Positions 10,284-20,870 of a DNA stretch of 62,077 nucleotides are shown piece after piece. The position numbers and the translations under genes are program-made. Position 1 is the first letter of the stretch. Each line of letters opens with the position of its first letter. Origin of the DNA: Heliocybe sulcata (Eukaryota > Basidiomycota > Agaricomycetes > Gloeophyllales > Gloeophyllaceae); NCBI GenBank assembly GCA_004369045.1, contig ML213504.1:34291-96367 (forward strand), written 5' to 3'. The notes below the pieces were generated by a model. That model saw only the letters and a list, made by a program, of their open reading frames with translations. It searched no databases and was not told the DNA's origin.

Positions 10284-12407
10284 ATGGTCGGATTCACTCT
10301 GCCTCCAATCAACGACAATCCGGACGGCGGATGGGGGCCGTCGTCGTCGAACTTTCCACCGCAGTTCAAGTTCAAGGACATACCCTATGCGCCCTACTCA
10401 AAGTCTGATAAACTGGGCCGATTCGCAGACTGGAATGATCCCTCAGGCGGTCAGTCGAACGCTGGCGGAATGACCATGGGGAACCAGCGTAATGCAGGCC
10501 CTGGAGCAGGCGGACGCAGACGTGAAGGGCCGCAGGCATTCGGGAGCGGCACGGCGAGCGCCTTCGCCTACTTCCATATGGAAGACGAAGCCAGCTTCTC
10601 TCTTGTGGACAACAAGGCTGGACCATCCAGGCGGGGTGGTGCTCTCGTCAGAGGAAGAGGTATGGGAAGGGGAGGCGGTGGGTATGCTAATAGGCAAAAT
10701 CAGAGAGGTGGAAGAGGCGGCTTCCAGAACTGGAGGGGAGGAGCGCAAAGAGGTGGACGACGAGGATGGAGAGACTGGGAGAAGGTGCGTGCGGGTTTGC
10801 TCTACACGCATATATGTAGCTAATTGTGTACAGAGCGGTCGTGCGCGCGAATCCTCAGTGGCTATTTCACCGGACTGGCAGATGCTCGATGAAATCGAGT
10901 TCCATCGCCTCACGAAATTGCGCCTCGAGGTTGACGAGCCGGAGGATGTGTGAGTGTGCTTGCCTCTGATATGCCTAAGATTGACTGAAGTCTCTTCAGT
11001 GATTCTTACGGTCGCCTGTTCCCGTACGACAAGACGTACGATCGTGTTACAACGAAGTCAGAGCGACCCCTCCAATTGGTGGACCGCATCAAATACAACA
11101 CGACTACCTCAGATGATCCCGTCATTCAGCAGGTAAGGCTGGGAGAGACTGCATTTTTTTTTGGTAGACTGACTCCTTCCCCAGCTTGCGAGCAATAATG
11201 TGGCGACCGTCTATGCGACGGATGTCATATTAGCCGTACTAATGTGTGCTCCACGTTCGGTATACCCATGGGATATCGTCATCGTACGCGAAGGCAACAA
11301 GTTGTTCTTCGACAAGCGTGATGGCGGACCGTTCGATACTGTCACCGTTAACGAAAATGCTGCGGACCCTCCTCAGGATCCCTCTCCCAATACTAGTGAC
11401 AAGCCTGCCGCTCCCGAGCCGCCCTCGATTAACTCAGCCACGTCGCTTTCGCTCGAGGCCACCTATATCAACCAAAATTTCATGTTCCAGACTGTCACGG
11501 AGAACCCTCCGCCTCCAGCAGTGGACTTCAACAAGCCCAACCCCTTCTATGGGCCGGATGAGACTGAGCCTCTTGCTTCCTGCGGGTACCGGTACCGTGT
11601 GTTCGACATGTCGGTTAGCGAGGAAGAGGACGTCAGGATCTGCGTGCGGACGGAGACGGACGCGTATCTGCCAGGTGCAGGCAATCCCAAGGATGGCAGT
11701 GGTCTGCTCACTATACGCGCACTGAATGAGTTCGATCCGCGGGCTCCCGGTGCCGGAGGTGCACCTGACTGGCGATCCAAGCTTGATTCCCAGCGCGGAG
11801 CTGTGGTCGCGACTGAGATGAAAAACAACAGTTGCAAATTGGCCAAGTGGACCGTACAGAGTGTTCTGGCCGGTGCGGAGCAAATGAAGATCGGGTGAGT
11901 TCAAACTTTCGGTCACTTTCACCTCGTGAGTGTGTTGCTAATTCTTTTCATGTGGCAAAAGGTACATCTCTCGAGCGAACCCGCGCGATAACACACGGCA
12001 TGTCATCTTGAGTGCGACTTCCGTACGGCCTACGGACTTTGCCGGGCAGCTCAATGTCTCCTTGGCCAACGGCTGGGGCATTGTGCGGACCGTGACCGAT
12101 CTCTGTATGAAAATGCCGGAAGGCAAATATGTTCTGGTCAAGGATCCTAACAAGGTGAGTTCCGCCGACCGTGTATTCTCTCACGGACAAGGGTCGATGA
12201 TGCCATGTCTTAATCCCCTTTGTTCGGGGTCTTTTTCCCGTGCCTGATCTAAAATCTACTTCCGCATGGTCCATTGACTGACATTTGCATCTCGCTTGCT
12301 TTTAGCCTGTCATCCGCCTCTACGCGGTACCGCTTACGGCCTTTGCGACTGAGGAAGAGGAGGAAGCCGATGGGGCTGTGGAGGAAGATGCGGGTTCCCT
12401 AGCTTGA
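10284..12407 (+). CDS. Eukaryotic translation initiation factor 3 subunit D
   Basis: Six exons: 10284-10784, 10834-10949, 11000-11132, 11185-11894, 11962-12154, 12306-12407; 584 residues. It is eIF3d (Moe1 in fission yeast), the cap-binding mRNA-recruiting subunit of eIF3 on the 40S ribosome. Hallmarks are the N-terminus [41 protein letters not shown], the [19 protein letters not shown] segment, [36 protein letters not shown], and the C-terminal SANRDN-like core seen here as [15 protein letters not shown]. The acidic tail (EEEEEADG) is typical. An upstream in-frame ATG at 10245 would add 13 residues; the start at 10284 fits the family better. Confidence 0.95.
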
Positions 12408-12557
12408 GTCGACCCTGACAGAACCCGGGACTTACCATCTGCTTGTCCCGGGTGATTCATTATAACGAATTCTTCAATGCAATTGTGGCGCTCTCTTGCT
12501 CAGCAAGTCCACTTGGACATATCGGTCAATCTCTGTGTATTATGAAACTGCCACTGC

Positions 12558-13981
12558 CTAGAGCTGGGACGTCAACAAGGTCTCTGCCGCCGCCTCTATA
12601 TTGGGACTGCCATAGCAGCAGTATAGTGAGTATAAGCGAAATGAAGAGACGACCGACTACCGTACCTTCGCTGGAGGGCAGCAACGACGACGTCGCGTCG
12701 AAGATCGGGGAAAATACTCATGAGGTTCGTAATTTCGGTCTCACTGGGCGCTCTCAGCCCTGAGGACTCGCGTTCCGCGCGGCCCGTCAGTTCATTGACC
12801 CATTCTCGCATGACCGACCTGTTGCTGCCTTCGCTACCAGGTTCTGCTGTAGGGTTGTCACCTGGTGTCGTGGGTGCCGTAGTGACAACTTCGTCTTGCG
12901 CAGTCGGTAAGGGGACCGTTCTGACGCCAGTGGGCCTTTCATCGGGGAACGCCAGATGACTGCGGCGGGGTGGCCGAGTGCTACCTATTAAGGGCGAGAG
13001 GTACCGAGAAGCGAAACGGACGAAGCCAGGAGGAAGGCGGTAAGACTTCAGATTTGCCAAGTCGGAACGGTAGACTTGTCCAATAAGAATCCCGATTGCG
13101 GCGACCACGAGAGACGACGGGTAGTGCAATATGGCCAGCTGACTCCCAGGTAATAGTCAGATAGTGATGCAGTGTCGTTCGGCAGATGGACTCAACTTGA
13201 ACAGCCAGGAGGTACGGATAAGATTTGTTTGACAACGGGACACCGAATATGCGGAATTGATACACTGATGGGATGAGTCTTGAATATTGATACAATATGC
13301 TGAATATCAGAGTTGTTGGCCCTGAGTGGATATAGTTGAGGCCAAAGCGGTGAAAGAGCAGGAGAAACAAGAATTCCAGGATCGTCGCCACCAAAGTAGA
13401 GAGCACTGCAAATGACTGAACGGGATCAGCTCGGATCCTGGTCTGGAAGGTGTTAGGTTTCAGGTAACTCACAGCGAATTTGACAGTGCCGAAGGCGCGT
13501 TCCACATTGACGGAAACATTGTATAGGATGATCTCAGCAAGAAACAGGTCGCTGGAGTTGGAATAGGCCGTATGGTGCACGAAAAGCCGCCAGTACTATT
13601 GAGAACAGAACGGCGTCCCTTCAGTCTTACGTGTTCCCGAATACCGCGATTGCGATAGCAAAAACAACATGATGTGCGTACTTGGTGATACTTGGAAAGG
13701 TGCGGCACAAGCTGCGCACCATGCAAGAGTCGGAGTTCCAGCAAGACGACCTAGTGAATACATGTCTTTTTGGCAATACTCAGAATTAGACGGACCTGCA
13801 GATGGAGATAGTGTTTCAAGTCGAAAACACCGGCCACAATTGACGCCAGGGCACAGCCCAGCATGAGGCCTGAGGATGACCATTGCAGGTTAGCATCGAT
13901 TCACTCCATAACCCTATGGCGAGAATCCTCCTGGGGAGGAGTATGCACACCTTTGGTCACCGGAGCATGCTCAAATGACAT
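12558..13981 (-). CDS. UBAC2/Dsc2-like rhomboid pseudoprotease with C-terminal UBA
   Basis: Seven exons: 13981-13951, 13869-13796, 13711-13682, 13595-13473, 13415-13197, 13138-12661, 12595-12558; in frame, 330 residues. The start gives MSFEHAPVTKG, the usual beginning of this family. It continues with hydrophobic segments (LGCALASIVAGVFDLKHY, TLVATILEFLFLLLFH, SLVVAAIGILIGQVYRSD). The C-terminus is a UBA/CUE-like domain (ITNLMSIFPDLRRDVVVAAL) that ends EAAAETLLTSQL in the final exon. The rhomboid serine/histidine dyad is not evident. UBAC2 and Dsc2 act in ER/Golgi membranes in ERAD and sterol-regulatory Dsc E3-ligase complexes; that role is inferred from the family. The last junction uses donor GTAGTC at 12660. 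Confidence 0.85.
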
Positions 13982-14266
13982 CTCAAACGTATGCACGCTT
14001 GAGCAAAGGGCGATATTCCGGTGTGTATGGAAGTTACAGACGAAGCGGTAGACGCCACAGCCTCAGCCGCACTAGGCCAACACGTGCCACACTCATCGCA
14101 AAGTCAATCTAAAGACCCGGTGCCACTTTACTTTGACTTTACTAGTGCAGCTCCATAGTACAGGGATAACTAGCGGGCACTGCTTCCACCGCGATCGGAC
14201 TACTCAGACCACAGCTAGTCCCGAAGTATCCAATTGCTAGCTCCCTCGAGCGCTGAATGGGCGCAT

Positions 14267-16553
14267 CTACCGCACCTTCCGAGCCTTTAGGATATTCTGC
14301 TGGATCACTTTGAGTGCAGCGTATACAAGGTCCAATCTACGCTCCACCCAAAATTCAGCCGGTATCATGCCAAAATGAACGGAAGCATGTTAGACGATCA
14401 GGAACCGGTCAGCACAAACCGGGGAGCAGGAGACCGTGGAACGTACCGAGGAGTTTCAACGGAGAGCTCGCGAGCCCGCCTTATCACACCGCCAATAATA
14501 GGCTCTACTTCGATCGGCCGCCCGGCTTCCAAGTCAACTAACATGGAGGGTTTGAACGTACTTGGCACACGGCCGTTCCCATTATCCCCTGATTTCAGGT
14601 GGACGTCGCTGTAGTCATGAATAGCATTCTTGACTATGGGCTCCGCAGCTTCGTCCGGAAGTTCGGTGGGCGTCACGCCTGCCTTGCGCGCCACGGAAAT
14701 GACCTGTACAACGCATAGAGAACCTTAAAGTAAGCATTTTGCCGAGAGAAGGCCCGAGGGCGGTTCTGGCGTGCCTAGCCCCGCTGGAGATTTAATTTGG
14801 GGAAAGGAGATCTAACCTCTGCCATCACTCCTCGAATCACGGGCAGCATGTCAGAGAGCACTTCGGCGGACATCATGTCCGCACAGGAGCCTCTTGTGAG
14901 AGTGCATAGAGTCGAGAAACTTGCGTTCCTGAAAGAATAAAGGTCAGCCACGTCATAATATGCAGCAGAAGACATTGCTAATCCATAAACCACCGTGCCT
15001 GTCGCACATCGTACAGATGAATGCGATGTCAGGACACTTGAACCTGAGCCGGTACCGGCATCAGGAAAGTGACCAGAGTGGCAACCAATGAGATATGCCA
15101 GCTGGAAGACCCGCATTCGTTAATCATCTAACCGGCTATGCTATCGACGAGCAACAGAACACATCCCTGTTCTGGCAGGTACTCTTGCGCAACTCTTGCG
15201 CAACGAGACCAGTGAAACAGTGCCGGAGGCAAATCAGCGGCTCAGTCGGCCCACACGGCTCCGCACTCGCCACCAGCACCCACAATCAGCCAGGGCCGCC
15301 TTACACGACGACCCTGTCTGATGTCCCGGACAACATCCAGTTCCCGAGGAGACGATGAATGACTGCGGCCACGTCTCAGCGCCGCGACAGAGCAAACAGG
15401 GCTTACCAGAGTACCTTCCTCCATCTAGCCGCGTCAATGTTATTCGTGACTTCAGGGTTGCACCCTCCCGAGCGTAGCAGCTCTGCAAGGAGCTCCAGCG
15501 ACTCGCGAGCCCCCGTTTCAGCTCCCGCATTGCCGTTCGGGGAGGGATGAACGCCGATTGTCAGACGCTCCTGTCATGATCGTTAGGCGTGAGCAACTCG
15601 ACCCTGTCCCCGCACGTCTCCACAATTACGGAACGGTGCCATCGAAAGGCCAGAACGCACAGAGTGGCTTGCGTGCCGGCGCAGAGAACAGGATCAACGA
15701 ACTCACATCCCCCGTCTGATGAACCCTGGTCCCCCCATCAACGACGGTGGCATCTACCCACGCGCAGCCCGAAATGATCGTAGCATTTCCAGGCGCCTCC
15801 TCCCGGAGCGTTCTCTCTATCCCGATCCCGTTCTGAACGAGCACGAACGCAGAGGTCTTTGAAAGGAGGGGCCTGATGAGGCTCGGGGTGTCTTGCACGT
15901 CCGGCAGACATCTAAAGTCCGGGTGAGAGGGTGGAGGTATGGAAGGGAAGATGGGAGGGGCATCTGATTGGGATCGGGGCGGGATTGGGAGGTCGGATGG
16001 ATGCACGCACTTGAAGGAGCAGACTACGAAACGGTAGTCACGGTCGGCAGCATCATCGACACTGGCTACGACTGTGTATACGATTCAGACGGTCAGCAAT
16101 CATCGAGGGACCAGAGCGAAAGCAAATCGGGCTGCATGAAGCGAAGGAAGCACTGCGCTCACCCCTGTACGGCTTCCACGCCTCAGCCCGTCCCAAACAA
16201 TCCGACGTAATCCCCAACCCCGCACCTTCAACTCGAACATGAACGACGCATCCCAATGCTAATGCCAGGATACACACTGACTAGAAACCACCGCATAGTT
16301 CGACCTACAATTTTCCCATCAGCTCAACCCCAAACCACGTTTACCCAAAGAGCCTCGAGAGCACAAAGACAGGCCCACACGCCAATCAAGCCGCTACACA
16401 CCGACATACAGCCGTGACCCTCGCCCGCCCGGCGCGTTCAAGGGCGTACGCGTAAATCGTTCCTATAGCTGCACACCCCGTTTAGCGCCTCTCTTTCACT
16501 GCAGCACGAGTGGGTCTTGTACCGCCAAAACCGACGACGCAGATGTCGAGCAT
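14267..16553 (-). CDS. Ketopantoate reductase family (PanE/ApbA-like) oxidoreductase
   Basis: Nine exons: 16553-16523, 16468-16402, 16304-16282, 16231-16163, 16065-15707, 15570-15407, 14928-14817, 14703-14447, 14336-14267; in frame, 383 residues. The N-terminal Rossmann motif is split by an intron but reads VVGFGAIGTIYAYALERAG. It is followed by VTAVCRSNY, AFVLVQNGIGIE, IGVHPSPNGNAG and the C-terminal helical substrate region with FKPSMLVDLEAGRPIEVEPI, GGVIRRARE and LDLVYAALKVIQQN. The family reduces 2-dehydropantoate or related 2-oxo acids with NADPH. Fungi carry many paralogues, so the true substrate is unknown. The intron 15406-14929 is 478 nt, far longer than its neighbours. Junctions around 16282-16231 are the least certain. 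Confidence 0.85.
15181..15202. repeat. 11-bp tandem duplication inside a long intron
   Basis: ACTCTTGCGCA occurs twice head to tail, 15181-15191 and 15192-15202. It lies within the 478-nt intron of the ketopantoate reductase gene. Confidence 0.8.
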
Positions 16554-16712
16554 ATCGATTGAACGGAGCTGGAGGAGGTGAGAAAGCCAAAGCGAGATAT
16601 TCCTGAACGCGTTCCTTCCTTTCCGGGCCGGAGCGCCCACATGTGATTTCGTGGCCCGCCCTGGTGGCGCTTGACATGTAGAACGTTCAGCAGCATCTCA
16701 GCCCGAGTGTCC

Positions 16713-17757
16713 ATGGAGAACCCCAACTCGATTACATTTCCGCGCGCGTCGTCCGAGGCGAGGTCGACGATAACCAGGAACTCGAGCCTTGGCGACCTCT
16801 CGGTCATGTCTCGACATGCTACGGCGCTGGAGGTCTGCGATCTGGTTTACGGAGAGGGCGACGGGCAGACGTCGACTTTGGATGCGATAGAGCAGTTTTA
16901 CGAAGCCAACGCTGGTCAGTGTCTGATTACTTGACTTTAAGATAGGCCGTACTTACGCCTATTCTCCTCCAGTGTAAGTGTCGTCTCGCGCCCGAATGCT
17001 TTCCCGCCGCTGCTAACATTAATTGTGCGATGCGACCAGATACGAGAACCCCCTTCTGACCGCCACATCGCGATCGGTCCTATGCGACATCTACTCCTTG
17101 ACAAACCGACTTTCCAGACTCAACGTCCCGAGACCACTAGTCGTCTTATACACCCTTCTCGGCAAGCAAGACGAATTGGAGGACTACGGGGCCCGTCACA
17201 GCTTATTCCAGGCCCTTCGCGTCTGGACGGAGGTCGGGGAGGTCTCAGAAAGCGAAAGCTTTGGCAAGTCCACTCGCCCCGCTTCGTGGGCACAGCTGAC
17301 GCGCATCGCAGACGGGCACAGACAATGCACGATCGAACACACTTTCAACATCCTCATCCTCCCCGGCCTCCACTCCGACCGCCTAGCAGCCCCCACAGCC
17401 GGCCGCTTCACCCACCCAAACACACCCGCGTCCTCCTCGCTCGCCCTACCCAGCTCACTCCCCCACCCCCAACCCACCGACCCCGCCCTCTCCGTCCCGC
17501 TCCTCAACGTCATGCTCCCCAGCCCCCTCCACCTGCAACTGCATGTCATCACCCGCCTCCGCTTCAACGACTCTGGGCGCATCACGCACCACCGCGATTT
17601 CTGGGACGTCAAGGACCTGCTGAGCCTCCTCCCGGGCGGGAGCGTCGCGCAGTGGGTCGGCGCGCGGGTCGTGGGCGGCGCGCTGTCCACAATATCGCGT
17701 GTCCTGGGCATAAGCGCCCGGGACGAGGAAGACGCCCGAAAGGCGCTTCGCGCGTGA
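16713..17757 (+). CDS. Conserved basidiomycete protein of unknown function with a 1-nt exon
   Basis: Exons 16713-16914, 16973 (a single T), 17040-17263 and 17312-17757; 290 residues. A shorter start at 16806 (MSRHATALEVCDLVYG) is equally plausible and may be preferred. The body reads as a soluble alpha/beta protein: QTSTLDAIEQFYEANA, YENPLLTATSRSVL, LPGLHSDRLAAP, a long proline-rich insert, then TRLRFNDSGRITHHRDFWDV and a C-terminal VAQWVGARVVGGAL. The pattern of a short helix, YENP, and a late RFN..GRITHHRD strand suggests an NTF2-like fold; that is inference. The third intron, 17264-17311, has a GC donor (GCAAGT) and is 48 nt, so retention would stay open; I splice it because it gives ESESFDGHR. 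The gene diverges from the ketopantoate reductase (160 bp between starts). Confidence 0.7.
16973..16973 (+). other. Single-nucleotide exon (T)
   Basis: Intron 16915-16972 (58 nt, GTCAGT...CTCCAG) and intron 16974-17039 (66 nt, GTAAGT, CTAAC branch site, GACCAG) flank one base. With this T the codon across the three exons is G-T-A and the frame continues into YENPLLTATS. Without it, the next exon reads into a stop within a few codons. Other acceptor choices give immediate stops (TAA in both tested cases). Confidence 0.75.
17264..17311 (+). other. GC-AG intron (not frame-forced)
   Basis: Donor G|GCAAGT, acceptor TCGCAG, branch-like GCTGAC, 48 nt. It matches the GC-donor consensus, but its length is a multiple of three and it is open in frame, so retention cannot be excluded from the sequence alone. 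Confidence 0.6.
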
Positions 17758-20700
17758 GGACGGGCAGGCGACGTCGAGAGCCGCCCCCGCAGAGTCGCAC
17801 GCCGGGAACGCGCTCTGGTACCCAAGGTCGTCGTATTCGCTTCGGCCGGGCAGCGGAAGGGACGGACGTCCGGCATAGACAGGCGTCTTCCGGGGGGAGG
17901 TTGACCAGCGGGTTGCCACGCCTGTCTGTTACTCTCAGCGGCACGGGTTATAATCGGTGGGACGTCGTTCAAACATGAATGAGCGCCGAAGACGTCTTGG
18001 GGGTACAGCTGCAGGCTTATTTCGCAGCTTTGTCGTGCCTTGCCGGTGCTTCTCGCCATTACTGGAGAGGGGGCATGCCGGGGTGGTTTCTGGAGCAACC
18101 CGCCGTTTCGTGAATCGGAAGCCCGGCGCGCCCATTGCGTGGACTTGTAGGATATCAGGAAACCTATGTATTACTATGCATCTTTGTCGTGATCCGTTGT
18201 TGCAATATTTGAGAACTGCTTGGCCTCACGAGAAGGTCGCTGTGGCTCGATTGCGAAATAACCATGTGTATTTGACGTCTCGATCCAGATCAGTTGTGGG
18301 CTTGTTTGATCACCATTCTCTACGATCGATCTGCTATGTCTGGTCACACTGTCTGGGAGAGGATTGGAGCTACGTTGAAACGAGCTCTCCGTGCTCATGT
18401 AGTAATGCCCTCAATGCCATACATCTCGGTCAATATTCCACACTGAGCGCTGAGCCCCTAAGCCTGCAATGCCCAGCGATGATTCCAATTAGAAACCGAT
18501 GAAACGTGAGACTAGACGTAAGAGTTCGCTGCGATCATGAAGATATGACGAAGAGTGTACCCACGTCTGCGACATAGATAACTCTGCATTTGTTCGGCTC
18601 TCATCTCAGCATCCGCGCAACAGTTCTCAGTGGCGCTCCTCCTTCATCGCCTCTACTGATTCATCACTGGTCAATCTGCCAGTCCTTTGGAACTGCAAAG
18701 CAGCTCTCTCCAAGGGTAGTGAAGTATGTGCCCCCGATGGATCGCAGGGTGATCTGCGGGCGCATATCTGGAATCGATGCTAGCCAGATTATTGCAGACG
18801 ATAGGGGCATATGATGGAATTGGCCGGGCTCGGTCACGTTCGCGGGAGGCAGTGCCCAGGTCTCTTATCGCTCTCGATATACGCCCTTGCACTTGTCCAT
18901 GCCTGCATATCGGCGGATTTCTTGGACGTGCATAAGTCACGCCCCTCATCAAAATGTTGCTCTCCTGCTGGTGCTCCACTGCTTTTCTGTACCCCACAAA
19001 ATTTATAGCACCAGGAGCTCCCATGTGCGACAAGTTTCAGTACGTAGGGAAATAGCTCGCCCACAGTCCAGCCCAAACTCGAGATACCTCCCCAGTTAAG
19101 TGAGGCGTACTATCTGTTCATAGTATCCTTCCTATGCTCCACAGACCTCGGTGGTTCCCAAGTCCATTAATGGCGGAAGTGGAAGTTGATCATTTTCATC
19201 GGCTTCGATCGAACTGGGGAGGTCTTCTCGCTATGTCGCAGATGTCCGTGTACGAGTGGCGGATTGAGAGAGAGTTGTGATCTCTCCTCGTTGCTAACCT
19301 GACCGGAGTCACTTTGACCCATTGATCGAGGCAGCACTATCGGCGTCACCGGGAGCATAGTAGTCTTCGAACAACTACCACTTGCAATACACCACAAAAC
19401 ATAACATACTCACACCTTAGGCCTTAGCAGTTGCCCGCGAAGGCCGGTCCAGAAAGTAATCTCCGGTGGTTGCTCTTGATCTCCTCGACGGACACCGGGT
19501 GGTACAGCAACGACTCAACCGGGGTCGTCGTGGCCACTCACAAAATCTGTAATTCAACTCCGGCCAATTTGTACATGCCCTCCATCATCGGAGCACTCGC
19601 ACTACGAGATAACTTGCCGGTAGACCCAACAAGCAATACTATTCAAATGCGTAGAGGCTCCGTTCTTTGCTCGTAATTTGTCAGGACTTTAGCGGCTGGG
19701 CACTAACATCCCCCCGAGTTGCGACTCCGAGCAGTGGCCCAGTACTTGTTTAAACGTCATGTCCATGCAGGACTACCTCGGCTTCCCACCCGCCACACGC
19801 TGAATACCCGAAGCACTAGCCTGCACTCCGATTCCGACTAGCGCCGTCGTCTGCGCAGAGGACACCGCCGTGCATTAATTAACCGTTCCAACCTACCCAT
19901 CTACCGCCACAAACGTTACCTCTATGCATCTCCACTAAACGTTGTCAGCACAGGCCAGTCCATCACTGCGCGAACCCTGTCTCTGAAACCCGCCCGCTAG
20001 TTTACCTCCGAAAGATCCTGTCGTAGATACCGCCCGGATGTCCGATCCCTCACCAAGCCTCGCTCGCACTCGCAGATCACCCATCCCATCCCACCCCCAT
20101 CAAATTAATCGCCGCGACCGCACCGCCTCTCTCCCATCCCACCACATCCACAGCAGGCACCCGTTATCTGACGCTTCGAGAACTGCCACCTGAAACACTT
20201 GCCCCTGGCCAGAGAAGCCACGGCCCCGGTCTTCACCCTGCTACGATCCCACTGGTCACTGGGCCAGATAACGCGTATACGACGCCTCCGACGGTCGCGG
20301 TCGCCTTTCCACCCGTGACCCGCGCTTGTCCTGCCCATCCGCGCCTACACGCCTCGCTGGCGAGACGAAACTCGAAGTGTTATCTCCAGCCGCATGATGG
20401 AGTCCAGCACCGCATCTCGATCACAACTCATATTCACCCTCGATCACGACATGTCTTCACAGTTGACTTATTTCCACGTCTACTACTCTAAACACCGGTC
20501 CTACACCAAACATAATGCAAGTAAGATACTAGTACACTGGAGAGCCACCTAATAAATATAATCTTTTACCGACGAGACGACGAATGTATAGACAGCGAGC
20601 ACTGAGCCGAGCCGAGATAAATAATGGGCAGCGGGAGGTATACGTCCGCAGAGAATGCAAAGACAATAAACAGTTGTTAAAACACGGCGAAAGAGGCAAG

Positions 20701-20870
20701 GGCAATAAGATACAAGAAAGCGCAATAAACACGAGCGAGCAACACCCTGGCGGTGGGGGCGGGGAGGTATGCGGCCAGGCAGAGTAGCGATACAGTGAGT
20801 TCCGTTTTTGCAGTATGAACAAGGCGGCGAGGAGTGCGACGCCAGGCCGCCACAGGGGGAGGAACCAGTC
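17758..20870. other. Long intergenic region, no gene recognised
   Basis: About 3.1 kb between an unknown plus-strand gene and the end of the GATA factor gene. Open frames here are short and overlap on both strands without splice structure. A few short peptides look protein-like (for example minus strand near 18680-18770, SIGGTYFTTLGES; plus strand near 19560-19650), but nothing could be assembled. The right-hand 300-400 bases are probably the 3' untranslated region of the GATA gene. Confidence 0.4.

Noticed and set aside
17196-18098. 300-codon minus-strand frame and 317-codon plus frame
   Set aside because: Both overlap the well-supported exons at 17040-17757 in other frames, with Arg/Pro-rich shadow composition.
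17957-18502. 181-codon plus-strand frame
   Set aside because: Composition is unlike a folded protein and no motif is seen; it lies in a probable 3' region.
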